Positions 1 through 7,561 are shown, numbered from the stretch's first letter. The stretch is DNA of 64,000 bases from Shimia aestuarii (GCF_022814865.1 NZ_JAKVRD010000002.1:1-64000); one strand, 5' to 3'. A program made the numbers and translations. Notes: generated by a model not told the origin, from the letters alone.

Positions 1-170
1 TCGGCCACCAGGCGATCTTCGTCTGGACGACCAATCGGCACTCTGCGCTGCGTGGAGCGGTGCTGTCTCAGAACGCGGCAAGCGCGGCGCTCTGAGATAT
101 TCAGCTCAGCACGAACACGATCAATACAGGCGCGACGACGAGCGGGGCTTAGAAGTTTCCCTTGGTAGCC
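1..170 (-). CDS. IS3-family transposase OrfB, N-terminal part (partial)
   Basis: The frame -1 relative to orfA is open from 170 to the window edge. Its translation contains SPARRRACIDRVRAELNIS, the typical beginning of OrfB (IS3 transposase, HTH_21 region before the rve integrase core). The DDE catalytic domain lies outside the window. It has no obvious start codon of its own and is probably made as an OrfAB fusion by -1 frameshifting at the end of orfA. Confidence 0.75.
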
Positions 171-427
171 TCAGCCAAGATCAACTTGTCCAGCGTCAGA
201 TCAGATACGGCCTTCCTCAGCCGTTCGTTCTCTTTCTGGAGGCGTTTCAGTTCTTTCAGTTGCTCAGTGCCCATTCCGCCGTACTTTTTCTTCCAGCGGT
301 AGTAGGTCTGTTCAGTCACACCGATCTGACGGATCGCGTCCAGACGCGGCATTCCTTGCCCCGTCAGAACCTCAACCTGCCTTAACTTCGTGACAATCTC
401 TTCCGGCTTCGGTCGCTTGTTGGCCAT
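149..427 (-). CDS. IS3-family transposase OrfA
   Basis: A 92-residue protein with an N-terminal helix-turn-helix (roughly residues 8-50, with IGVTEQTYYRWKKKYGG) followed by a leucine-zipper-like coiled coil (about 55-85, LKELKRLQKENERLRK). This is the standard OrfA layout of IS3 elements, which binds the terminal repeats and forms the OrfAB transposase after frameshifting. The start ATG at 427 follows a GGAGG-like stretch about 8 bases upstream. Length is normal for the family. It sits about 56 bases inside the IS end at 483. Confidence 0.9.
   Translation of the reverse strand: MANKRPKPEEIVTKLRQVEVLTGQGMPRLDAIRQIGVTEQTYYRWKKKYGGMGTEQLKELKRLQKENERLRKAVSDLTLDKLILAEATKGNF
155..161 (-). other. 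Slippery heptamer for -1 frameshift, orfA to orfB
   Basis: On the minus strand the orfA codons AAG GGA AAC contain G GGA AAC, which matches the X XXY YYZ pattern in the zero frame. Slipping back one base gives GGG AAA CTT and continues in orfB just before the orfA stop at 149-151. IS3 elements use -1 frameshifting to make the fusion transposase; the exact site here is inferred from the pattern. Confidence 0.6.
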
Positions 428-483
428 GTGTTTCCTCCGTTTTCCTAAACATAGCGGAGGACCACTTCAGTGGGGGAGGATCA

Positions 484-809
484 CAATCGTACACCCACTT
501 GCTGACCTTGACGGCAAACTCTGGCGAAAGCCATTGCGCTAAGTGAACAGCAACTTGGGGGTGAACCCATGTTCCCTGAATTCGCGGGTCACCGCCCTTC
601 ACTGACTTGACTAGTTCCGATGTCGGAATTCCGACATCGGCTTCCAGTGCGTTCAGGAACGCTTGCGTTTGACCGTTCTCGTTATAGTGACCCCATCGCT
701 TTCCAGCGATACGGCACATTGCTGTTGCATTGATGTAGCCATCCGTCGCGCGTTGCTGCACTGGGGAGCCTTGCACTTCATGCTCGATTAGTTTCATTGC
801 ATACTGCAT
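484..809 (-). pseudogene. KilA-N domain protein, interrupted by the IS
   Basis: The 5' part of a phage-type KilA-N DNA-binding protein. The translation has GYINATAMCRIAGKRWGHY near residue 25 and WVHPQVAVHLAQWLSPEFAV near residue 85, both hallmarks of the KilA-N/APSES-like fold seen in phage antirepressors. The host-gene frame ends at KWVYD where the IS terminal repeat begins; the reading frame then continues into IS sequence and stops at 372, adding about 37 foreign residues. The start ATG at 809 has AGGAGG eight bases upstream. The missing C-terminal domain (often a second phage module) would lie beyond the IS. Loss of function is likely but the N-terminal domain could still be expressed. 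Confidence 0.85.
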
Positions 810-886
810 CGATTAGCCCTCCTAGGGCCAAATTGACGCTGCGATGCGGCTTGACTACCCTTGATTCTAAGGGATAGACAGAGCTT

Positions 887-966
887 GTGAGTGGAGGCCG
901 CGTTGCAGCGCGGATTTCAATTGATAGCCGGGAAGCGATCACCACAAAGGCTTCCCGGCCACTCAC
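887..966. repeat. Nested inverted repeats in a non-coding stretch
   Basis: The stretch 810-1112 has no convincing gene. Within it, outer arms GTGAGTGG (887-894) and CCACTCAC (959-966) enclose perfect 10-bp arms GCCGGGAAGC (927-936) and GCTTCCCGGC (950-959). The inner stem with a 13-base loop could end transcription of the minus-strand operon, although there is no U-tract, or could form part of a structured leader of the KilA-N gene. Confidence 0.5.
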
Positions 967-1112
967 ATGCCACAAAATATTGTATTCAAGCATACAGGTC
1001 GAGTCATTTTGTTCGGCCCGATTAGTCGATTATCTATATGCGCGTCCAACATTACGCAGCCCGCTGCCAATACCCTTTCCAGTTACGGCTAACCCGTGCG
1101 CCCATGGCATTG

Positions 1113-1445
1113 CTAACCAGACGGTGAGCGAGTTCGCCATTGTCCGAGCGCAATCTCTTCATCAGTAGCGGCCATAACGGTCTCCAACTCATCGTCGGTC
1201 ATTTCTGTAAGCGGTTTGTTGGCAATCTTCGTGGCGTAGACACGACGTAGGAACTCTGCCTCGGTTTCGTCGTCGCGGATCTCTAGCAGTCCAGCGTTGA
1301 TGCCCGGGATTCTCGCAAACTCGATGCGCGGCTCACCATCTGGCTTGCCATCCTTCGCTCCGAACACGCGATGAAGAACAATGGGCAAATCCATATCGTT
1401 CGGTTGGCTCCGCTCAAGTTTTGCAACGCGGTTCTTAAGATGCAT
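1113..1445 (-). CDS. Small phage-associated protein, paralogue of its upstream neighbour
   Basis: A 110-residue protein of unknown function beginning MHLKNRVAKLERSQ. I chose the ATG at 1445 rather than one further upstream because it has a GGAG-like site (TGGAGC) at the right distance and overlaps the stop of the preceding gene (1435-1445), which suggests coupled translation. The N-terminus matches the upstream gene product (M-x-LKNR-x-x-x-LE), probably a short coiled coil. The C-terminal half is acidic (TDDELETVMAATDEEIALGQ). No catalytic motif seen. Last complete gene before the IS-broken KilA-N gene. Confidence 0.65.
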   Translation of the reverse strand: MHLKNRVAKLERSQPNDMDLPIVLHRVFGAKDGKPDGEPRIEFARIPGINAGLLEIRDDETEAEFLRRVYATKIANKPLTEMTDDELETVMAATDEEIALGQWRTRSPSG

Positions 1446-1728
1446 GTTGTAGCTCCAGAATTGATTTGCACATAGAGCCGACTGGCCCGGACCGTCCGGC
1501 AAATTCAGTAATCAGTTCAACCAATCGGTCATTGATCCGACCGTCTAGGAAAAGCGCCAGCACCAGCATAGGCGACGGGTTCACTAGCAAATCATCCAAA
1601 GAGGTGCCCCGCACTCGTTCGGCCATACCTGATAAAAGGACATGCAGTTCCTTCTTGGCATCGCCTTGAGATGTTGAGACTTCCAGTGCTTTCTTCTCCA
1701 ATGTTTCTAAACGGTTCTTCAGTTTCAT
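1435..1728 (-). CDS. Small coiled-coil protein next to the DUF5681 gene
   Basis: A 97-residue protein starting MKLKNRLETLEKKAL, a likely amphipathic coiled coil, then a hydrophobic segment (NPSPMLVLALFLDGRI) and a helical tail. Start ATG overlaps the stop of the DUF5681 gene as ATGA (1725-1728), and the gene overlaps the next one by 11 bases, so the three form a tightly coupled unit. I recognise no family. The shared LKNR-LE start with the following gene suggests duplication. Confidence 0.65.
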   Translation of the reverse strand: MKLKNRLETLEKKALEVSTSQGDAKKELHVLLSGMAERVRGTSLDDLLVNPSPMLVLALFLDGRINDRLVELITEFAGRSGPVGSMCKSILELQHAS

Positions 1729-2156
1729 TTCTGCTCCTCCAGTGCGGCAATCCGCTGTTCCAGTTCTGAGGTTTCAAGAGTGCGTCTGTATTGCTCTACA
1801 AGTGCCATGACGGCCGCGCCTTCCATTGGTGTTATCTCGCCATCGGAAACCGCCTGTAGGACCGCCTGAGAGGCCTCTACAGCGTCGTTGGCGCTTTTCA
1901 TGGGTGGTAGATCAAACTGGACGGGTGAGTCCTTTCTTGGCGGTGCTATTCGCTCCATGCAAAGGCGCAATGCTGCGGTGTCTCCCTCAAGGGCCAGATC
2001 AACGGCTTTCTGGGTCAAAGCACCCGTCTGGCTACCAAGAAGATCCTCCACCGCCCTCGTGACCTTGTGGCGGGTGCCTTTGGGTTTGCCGGGATTGCCG
2101 GGAGCGAACTTACCCCGTTCGTCGGTGTACGAATTGCCAACGCTTTTTCGTGTCAT
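1725..2156 (-). CDS. DUF5681 domain protein (phage, possible small terminase-like role)
   Basis: A 143-residue protein. Residues about 12-35 contain DERGKFAPGNPGKPKGTRHK, the glycine/proline/basic signature of DUF5681, followed by a helical segment with ALRLCMERIAPPRKDSP and a C-terminal coiled coil (ELEQRIAALEEQK). DUF5681 proteins are common in alphaproteobacterial prophages and mobile elements, often near terminase genes; a DNA-packaging role is inference only. The gene begins seven bases after the stop of the long upstream gene and ends in an ATGA overlap with the next. Confidence 0.8.
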   Translation of the reverse strand: MTRKSVGNSYTDERGKFAPGNPGKPKGTRHKVTRAVEDLLGSQTGALTQKAVDLALEGDTAALRLCMERIAPPRKDSPVQFDLPPMKSANDAVEASQAVLQAVSDGEITPMEGAAVMALVEQYRRTLETSELEQRIAALEEQK

Positions 2157-2162
2157 AACTGC

Positions 2163-4739
2163 TTACCTTTCTTCACTAGCTGCCGTACTCGCACCGCCAA
2201 CGAGATACGGAATGAAGTATGGGATGGAGCGTGCCTCAGCCTTGGGCGAAACCCCTGTCTGCAGAAGCGCTCGGAATAGGTCGGGATCGGTTACGGCATC
2301 CGCCAACATTTGAGACGCCTTGTCAGTCGCAAGGTGGTTCAGAAGATCCTTGGCGCGGTTGCTGGCCATTGCAGCGGTTTGGATCGAGCCGCCAGAACCT
2401 CCCCCAAGCTCGGCACCTTTGTTTGCGGCTCCGATGCGCACAACCATTTCAATCAGGCGATTTGCCTTGCCTGCTGACAGACTCGGGCCGATGTCTGCGG
2501 CGTTCGTTGTCTGCGCTTTGGTCAGCTCTTTGGCGATCAGGTGAAGTCGGGAGATTTCCGCCTCACTAAATACCTGCTTCAAGGCTGTCTTCATTCGCCC
2601 ATCGGATAGCGCCCTATTCAGAGCGTTCGCGTCCAGTGTCGTATTGGCTCCGCTTGTGCGAAGAGATGTGCCAATCAAATGATCTGAAAGAGCAGCTTTA
2701 ACGCCGTCCAAAGCCTGCCCAGAGGAGTCGCGGCGGGCCGCGTTGGCAATGGTTCGTGCCGCTTTTGCCGGGTTCTTTGCGTCGAGGATCGACTTAACCG
2801 CTTTGTCTGTTGGGGCATCAATAAACCTCGCAACTGCGCTACGCCGTGCATCCTCGAGAGCGGCAATCCGGCGGCTGATCCGGCCTGCAATCTGTTCAGC
2901 AGTTTCATGTTGCCTGACGGCGGCTTCGATTTCACCCTTCAACTCGGGATAACGGGTCAAAAGTTCCCGGTTCTTCGCCATGAAAGAACGCGCGCCTTTA
3001 AGGGATACTTCCCCTGACCCGCTCGAAACCGCACTTCGATTGAACAAGTCAGCAATGTAATCCTGAATGCGCTTGGAAGCCAAATCGCCCGCCGCCTCTT
3101 CAATCTGTCGAGACGCGACCGCAGCTTCAACGCCGCCGCGCCCGACCGTTCGCTTGAGCGCTAATTCGGGATCAATGGCCATATCTCCATCAACCGTTCG
3201 CTTGAGAATTCGGCCAACAGCGCCCTGATCGAATGTTTCATGTAGCGCGGAAGAAAAGGCGCGGGCTGCATTGATTTTGCGACCTACCTCCGTTGTCGCT
3301 GCCTTTGCGCCCAAGTCCTCTAGAACCGCATCCGCGACCTCATTGGCGATCCGGGCCATATTCTTGTTCTGATCTGTGCCCGCCATTGCCGAGCGCGCAA
3401 CGCGGCGCAGCTCAGAATAGAGGCCATGCATTTCTCTGACCGTCGCCCCATCCCCGTAGACATCGGCGTTGTCCAACAGATCACGAACTGCGCGAGGAAT
3501 GTCATTGCGCTGAGCATAGGGTGTCTTGTCAACGAGACTTTGGGCCTTGGCCTTTGCGGCAATGGTGCCAATCGGTTCCTCAGAAGGAATCGCATCCCAG
3601 AATGCTTTCTCTCGCTTGAGTGCGTCGTCCAGTTTGGTGCGGATACGATTATAAACCGTCAAGCTGTTCTGGCTTTCATCCTGTTGACCAGAGAGGCCCC
3701 TCAGACGCTTCTCAGAGCTAGCGACGATGTCGTCGGCTTGCTGCCGCAATTGCGCGGTGAAAGCGCGCCTGCGACCTTCAAACCAAGCCTGCGCCTTCTG
3801 GACATCGCCTCCCATGCTGGAGAGTTCCCCCTTGGCAGTCTTTGCGCTCTGCAATGCACGGCCAGCTAGTTCTTCCCGAAGTTTCGGGTCTTGCGAAGCT
3901 GCCAGCTTTTCGAGTGCCAGCATGTTCGGATCATCGGTTTGTTGCGCCGGAGTGAGGCCAAGGGGGTTATCCTTGTTGATCCGGGTTGCCAGTTCGTCGG
4001 CTCGGTCCCGGCCTCCTGCGAGGTCTTGGACGCGCTTTGCCGCAACAGCCTTGGCACCCTTCTTCGTGTAGGGAGCGGCCTCGGCTGCTATCCGGCGGCT
4101 GACTGCGGCAATGGGGCTTGCCTTTACCACCCCCTTTGCGGCCATACCTGCGGCGGGAATGGACATCGGTGCGGCAATGGCTGCTGTGTCCTGCACCCAC
4201 TCCGGGGCACCCGCTTCCTCCGCCAGAGCTTCGGCACTTCGGCTCATCCCACCCGCCATGACATCGGCAGAGCTTCCCATAAGGGTTGCAAGCGAGCGGT
4301 AGGCATCATCAGCAAACTGCCCCAATGCACCGCCGCCCTTGCTCAAGACCTGCAAACCCTTGGTGACGGGGATCAATGCCGCTGCTGCCTCACCCGAGCC
4401 ACGCATGAAGTTCTCTGCAAGCCCCTCGGGGGTGTCCTCGGCAACCTCGATGCCCCCGGCCTCCATCAGCGATGTGATGCCCGCCTTTGCAGATCCCGTG
4501 CCCTCTGGAAATGGGTTGAGTGCATGTGGCTCGTCAAATGGGTTTAGAAGGTCGACCAATCCACCAACGCCGTTCGCAATGCCTGCGTTCATCTGAGATG
4601 TCAGGCGATGCTCCGGTGCATTTTCAAGTACAAGAGAGCCTGCGATTTCTTCGACAGTGCGCTCTTGCTCCTCGGGCGAAAGGCTCAGGAAGTCATCCGA
4701 TACCTTAACCTTGTGCCCTTCGATGTTCAGGGTTGTCAT
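2163..4739 (-). CDS. Large phage protein, putative internal virion/DNA-ejection protein
   Basis: 858 residues from the ATG at 4739, chosen because it forms an ATGA overlap with the stop of the upstream gene and has GGAG at a suitable distance; an ATG at 4754 is possible but lacks both. The N-terminus has DFLSLSPEEQERTVEEIA, a short motif I associate with phage virion-internal proteins. Then come alanine/glycine-rich hydrophobic stretches (about 110-215), long charged helices with coiled-coil character (about 280-650) and a C-terminal hydrophobic IPYFIPYLVGGA segment. No enzymatic motif is seen, and no SLT-type transglycosylase signature. The composition fits ejection proteins of short-tailed phages, but this is inferred from pattern only. 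Confidence 0.55.
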   Translation of the reverse strand: MTTLNIEGHKVKVSDDFLSLSPEEQERTVEEIAGSLVLENAPEHRLTSQMNAGIANGVGGLVDLLNPFDEPHALNPFPEGTGSAKAGITSLMEAGGIEVAEDTPEGLAENFMRGSGEAAAALIPVTKGLQVLSKGGGALGQFADDAYRSLATLMGSSADVMAGGMSRSAEALAEEAGAPEWVQDTAAIAAPMSIPAAGMAAKGVVKASPIAAVSRRIAAEAAPYTKKGAKAVAAKRVQDLAGGRDRADELATRINKDNPLGLTPAQQTDDPNMLALEKLAASQDPKLREELAGRALQSAKTAKGELSSMGGDVQKAQAWFEGRRRAFTAQLRQQADDIVASSEKRLRGLSGQQDESQNSLTVYNRIRTKLDDALKREKAFWDAIPSEEPIGTIAAKAKAQSLVDKTPYAQRNDIPRAVRDLLDNADVYGDGATVREMHGLYSELRRVARSAMAGTDQNKNMARIANEVADAVLEDLGAKAATTEVGRKINAARAFSSALHETFDQGAVGRILKRTVDGDMAIDPELALKRTVGRGGVEAAVASRQIEEAAGDLASKRIQDYIADLFNRSAVSSGSGEVSLKGARSFMAKNRELLTRYPELKGEIEAAVRQHETAEQIAGRISRRIAALEDARRSAVARFIDAPTDKAVKSILDAKNPAKAARTIANAARRDSSGQALDGVKAALSDHLIGTSLRTSGANTTLDANALNRALSDGRMKTALKQVFSEAEISRLHLIAKELTKAQTTNAADIGPSLSAGKANRLIEMVVRIGAANKGAELGGGSGGSIQTAAMASNRAKDLLNHLATDKASQMLADAVTDPDLFRALLQTGVSPKAEARSIPYFIPYLVGGASTAASEER

Positions 4740-5947
4740 TGCTCGATACTCCATTTGATGCCGGTCGCGGTCTGTTTCCTGCTTTGATCTCCACCAAGCT
4801 TGGCAAGCGCCCGGTCGGTGCGACCGAGTGCGGCCTGCAGCCCTTCAATTTGAGCTTCCAGTTCCACCCGTGCATTTGGAGACATCTTGCGACGGGAGCG
4901 GCGCTCTAGATCCGCCAATTCCTCCGAGAAGCTTGCGCTGAGGGCTTCAAGCTTGCGCTTGGCGGTGTCGACGCCTTGCAATGTCCCTGCTGATGGGGCG
5001 AGTTCATCGATGCGCTTCAATAGCCAGGACGGCGGCTGGCGTTTGTAGCCGTTCGCGATGTCAGACAGAAGTTGCTCGTGCAGAACTGCAAACTCGCTTT
5101 GTGCAGTGGCCTCGACATCAAACGGGACATCCAAGCCTGCGGAGTCGGCCACGGCGTTTACACCGCGCTTAATTAAACCCTCTACACCAAAGGCACCGGC
5201 GATATCCGGATTCGGCGCGCCTACGTCCTGGAACTGGCTCACCTCAGGTGAAGGCGCAGGTGAAGGATTCGGTTCTTCAATCCCAGCTACACCCTGCCAC
5301 TGTCCGCCTGTGGTCACATCCAGCAAAGACGTCTCCCCGGTAATTGGGTCGCGATGAACCTTGATAAGGCCATCCGCCATCTTCGTCGCGGTGGGGCGAT
5401 CCACTTGGAACTCCTGCATGAAGCGCGTGATCTTCGCTTCCGCTGCCGATTGTTTTGGTCCGTCTTGGCGCTTCAAGACTTCAGCAACGCTGAGGAAACG
5501 GTTCGCAATGGCGTCTCTATTCTCAAACTGGCCGACAAGATCACTTGCACCACGGCTCGAAACAAGAGCGTCCCATTGCTCCGGGGTTTGGGCTGCAAGA
5601 CCCATCGCCACGGCTTGCTCAATGCGCTTTGCTTCTTGCACCCTCTTGGCAGCAGACATTTGTGCTGCGTGAGCTTCAACCTGTCTCTGCTCGGCTCGCG
5701 AAAGACGGGCCATGTTTTCGGCAGCATGATCCATGGTCTGACGGTTGGCTTGCGCGGTCTGCGCCGCCATCGGATCAAATTGCGCCAAAGCGTTGAGGGA
5801 ATTCTGATCACCAGAGGCAATCCCCGCACCATGCTCACGGTAGATGTTTGAGAGCGCGTTCTGACGCCCCAAGGTAAAGCCCTTTTGCATCTGGCCCATG
5901 ATATCGGGTTGATGCCCCATCATCGGAATTTGCGAGTTCATTTTCAT
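4736..5947 (-). CDS. Phage protein, putative virion component paired with the 858-residue protein
   Basis: A 403-residue protein, Gln/Met-rich at the N-terminus (MKMNSQIPMMGHQPDIMGQM), then helical and Ala/Gln-rich with repeated NRQTMDHAAENMARLSRAEQ-like segments (about 60-120), a Pro-rich linker near 230-250 and a charged coiled-coil C-terminus (about 330-390). No family recognised. The start overlaps the stop of the preceding gene (ATGA at 5944-5947) and the end overlaps the next start. Size, composition and position suggest it works with the large protein, for example as a second ejection or head-tail protein. The function is unproven. Confidence 0.55.
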   Translation of the reverse strand: MKMNSQIPMMGHQPDIMGQMQKGFTLGRQNALSNIYREHGAGIASGDQNSLNALAQFDPMAAQTAQANRQTMDHAAENMARLSRAEQRQVEAHAAQMSAAKRVQEAKRIEQAVAMGLAAQTPEQWDALVSSRGASDLVGQFENRDAIANRFLSVAEVLKRQDGPKQSAAEAKITRFMQEFQVDRPTATKMADGLIKVHRDPITGETSLLDVTTGGQWQGVAGIEEPNPSPAPSPEVSQFQDVGAPNPDIAGAFGVEGLIKRGVNAVADSAGLDVPFDVEATAQSEFAVLHEQLLSDIANGYKRQPPSWLLKRIDELAPSAGTLQGVDTAKRKLEALSASFSEELADLERRSRRKMSPNARVELEAQIEGLQAALGRTDRALAKLGGDQSRKQTATGIKWSIEQ

Positions 5948-6156
5948 TGGAGTTTCTCCGTTGCTCGATGTGTTGGAGTTTTCATTGACTGTGGTTCTTC
6001 GGCGCTTGTGGTGGGCAAGACGCCATTCAGAAGTCTGAGGAGTTCAGGCGGTAGCGGTTGAGGGTTGGCGATGATCTCTGCGAACTCTTCTTCCGAGCAG
6101 GTGCCGTAGCCCTGCGCTTCCAGCCACGCTATGACCTCAGGATTAGGCTTGCTCAT
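5944..6156 (-). CDS. Small hypothetical phage protein
   Basis: A 70-residue acidic protein starting MSKPNPEVIAWLEAQGYGTC, probably mostly helical. No family recognised. It begins about 30 bases downstream of the outermost iteron-like repeat and ends in an ATGA overlap with the 403-residue gene, so it is the first gene of the structural-looking part of the operon. An AGGGAGG Shine-Dalgarno lies seven bases upstream of its ATG. Confidence 0.6.
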   Translation of the reverse strand: MSKPNPEVIAWLEAQGYGTCSEEEFAEIIANPQPLPPELLRLLNGVLPTTSAEEPQSMKTPTHRATEKLQ

Positions 6157-6184
6157 TTCTGCCTCCCTGTATGGTAATTAAGGA

Positions 6185-6324
6185 TGTCATGAATTTGAGG
6201 ACGGTGAGGTTCTGGAAATGAACCAAAACGTCATGGTTTTGATGATTGCGCGTCCTCATTTTGATGACGCCCTTTCTTGAAACGTCATGATTTCGATGAC
6301 GCCCCCGTCATGATTTTGATGAAG
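6185..6324. repeat. Five iteron-like 19-bp repeats, helically phased
   Basis: Copies at 6185-6203, 6229-6247, 6251-6269, 6283-6301 and 6306-6324 match a consensus CGTCATGATTTTGATGACG, itself an imperfect palindrome with CGTCAT/ATGACG arms. Start-to-start distances are 44, 22, 32 and 23 bases, close to multiples of one helical turn. The array spans the 3' end of the initiator-like gene and the gap after it. This arrangement resembles replication-origin iterons lying within an initiator gene, as in the lambda O gene; a repressor operator cluster is the alternative. Confidence 0.7.
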
Positions 6325-6780
6325 GGATTTTGTTTTTCCGTTGATGCCCTTCGGGTTGTTTGCACGGGCCTTCAGGACGGGAAAGTCCTTCCCTTCTCCC
6401 CACTCTTTGTAGAGTTTGCGGCCATCTCTCTTAGGGCCATGCGGCAACGCGATTTCAGTCAGTTCATAGGCCGGTGACTTAGCTGCGCCAGAACACCCTA
6501 GGCGCGCCATCTCAGTCATTACGATGAAGCCTTTGGCCTGAAGGTCGTGGAATGCTCTGGCGACTGTATCAAGGCCGACCCCCATGCGGTCAGCGGCCTG
6601 ACGAACACTCAATCGGATCTTCCCGTTGTTGTTGTGATCCGGCCCGTGCCATTCGAGACGCAGCCACGGATAGAGCGCCTGCGCCGTGGGGGAGAGCGCC
6701 CGCCAAGCGGGCTCCTCCATCATGTTGCGTATGAGCTTGGTCCAGTGCTCTTTGCGGGTCTCCTTGCCGGGTTTAGGCAT
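6256..6780 (-). CDS. Winged-helix replication-initiator-like phage protein
   Basis: A 174-residue protein starting MPKPGKETRKEHWTKLIRNM. The ATG at 6780 has a GGGGG stretch upstream and overlaps the stop of the PC4 gene; an ATG at 6795 lacks a binding site. Residues about 15-95 look like a winged helix-turn-helix (EPAWRALSPTAQALYPWLRL and RLSVRQAADRMGVGLDTVAR), a fold common in phage and plasmid replication initiators and DnaD-like proteins. The C-terminal tail is basic and is encoded by DNA containing the iteron-like repeats. No ATPase or primase motif is seen. Replication initiation is the preferred role; a transcription regulator is the alternative. Confidence 0.6.
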   Translation of the reverse strand: MPKPGKETRKEHWTKLIRNMMEEPAWRALSPTAQALYPWLRLEWHGPDHNNNGKIRLSVRQAADRMGVGLDTVARAFHDLQAKGFIVMTEMARLGCSGAAKSPAYELTEIALPHGPKRDGRKLYKEWGEGKDFPVLKARANNPKGINGKTKSLHQNHDGGVIEIMTFQERASSK

Positions 6781-7009
6781 CACGTGGACCCCCATTCGAG
6801 GAGATCACGTCATGCGCTGCTGAAATGGCTCGGAGCAGGTCAGCGACTAGATCAGCCTTTACGGCGATGCCCTGACGACCGGGGCGCATCTCGTCATCTT
6901 CTGCGCGATACCAGACGCGAACATTGAGCAATTGGTGCCCCCGGAATTCATCCAAGGATACGCGAATCTCCTCGTTCGAGTTCTTCGGAATGGTGGCGAT
7001 GTCAGTCAT
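6773..7009 (-). CDS. PC4/p15-like single-strand DNA-binding family protein
   Basis: A 78-residue protein. Residues about 13-65 (EEIRVSLDEFRGHQLLNVRV, then WY, GRQGIAVKADLVADLLRAI) match the transcriptional coactivator p15/PC4 fold, whose beta-sheet dimer binds single-stranded DNA. Bacterial and phage members are short single-domain proteins like this. Located directly upstream of the initiator-like gene (8-base overlap) and coupled by ATGA to the 34-residue gene before it, so a role in element replication or recombination is plausible. Confidence 0.75.
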   Translation of the reverse strand: MTDIATIPKNSNEEIRVSLDEFRGHQLLNVRVWYRAEDDEMRPGRQGIAVKADLVADLLRAISAAHDVISSNGGPRDA

Positions 7010-7110
7010 GCGGCAACCTCGCCAAAGTAGAGGCCCGCGATCAGGCTGGCTTGCCGATGGGTCAGCCCGTAGCGGTGGCGGAGATAGGTGATCTGGAGAG
7101 TGGTAGTCAT
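7006..7110 (-). CDS. 34-residue small protein, coupled on both sides
   Basis: Starts MTTTLQITYLRHRYGLTHRQ and ends GEVAA. Both its start (7107-7110) and stop (7006-7009) form ATGA overlaps with neighbouring genes, and the sequence has an AraC/LuxR-like helix-turn-helix flavour (YGLTHRQASLIAGLYFGE). The perfect double overlap argues that it is translated. No family recognised; it may be a mini HTH protein. Confidence 0.55.
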   Translation of the reverse strand: MTTTLQITYLRHRYGLTHRQASLIAGLYFGEVAA

Positions 7111-7460
7111 GCCGCCACCCCCACAGTGTCCAGCAAGCGCACTTTCGAGTTCAGGAAGTAAACGCCGTAGTCTCCGGCTCCCGTGGCCTTGTCTCCGGGG
7201 TAGAAGCGGGTTTCCACCTCCAGACCGATTTCGCGCTTTAAGATGTGAACAACATCCGAGATTCGGACCGGCGATGCGCAATATACCGGACCATTGAGGA
7301 GAAGTTCGGTGATCTGTCGCTTTCGGTCCTTCAGTGTAAACACACTGGGTTTCTCGCTACCGTTTTGGATCTCAAAGCGGCGCTCGCTTCGTGCTTGCGG
7401 TAGGTCTGCAACGCACATGATGCGCTGTGTGTTTTTCGGTGGCTTTTGCTCGTTTGCCAT
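7107..7460 (-). CDS. Hypothetical phage protein, possible winged helix
   Basis: A 117-residue protein with a basic linker and then residues about 45-110 (RKRQITELLLNGPVYCASPV, ISDVVHILKREIGLEVETRF, YGVYFLNSKV), which look like a small winged-helix domain. GGAG seven bases upstream supports the ATG at 7460. First gene of the ATGA-coupled run leading to PC4 and the initiator-like gene. No catalytic residues; the function is not recognised. Confidence 0.6.
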   Translation of the reverse strand: MANEQKPPKNTQRIMCVADLPQARSERRFEIQNGSEKPSVFTLKDRKRQITELLLNGPVYCASPVRISDVVHILKREIGLEVETRFYPGDKATGAGDYGVYFLNSKVRLLDTVGVAA

Positions 7461-7561
7461 TTCTTGTCTCCATGTTGCGGAGACGGGCGCGGTGCGCTAT
7501 TCTCAGGGTGTCCACCAAAGAATTTGCCCCTGCCCGGTCTCCGACTGAGTGGGGGTTTTCT

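Larger units (their letters stand above)
1..483 (-). mobile_element. IS3-family insertion sequence, one end (truncated by window edge)
   Basis: The stretch carries an IS3-type orfA and the beginning of orfB in the -1 frame, both on the minus strand. The outer boundary is placed at 483, where the minus strand begins TGATCCTCCCCCACTGAAG, a typical IS3-group terminal repeat (TG start, C-rich). The KilA-N reading frame to the right is intact up to this base and runs into IS sequence after it. The other end of the IS lies outside the window, so the target duplication cannot be checked. Confidence 0.85.

Noticed and set aside
887-1168. A plus-strand frame of 93 residues in the prophage gap
   Set aside because: Low-complexity and not protein-like; overlaps nested inverted repeats and the end of a real minus-strand gene.
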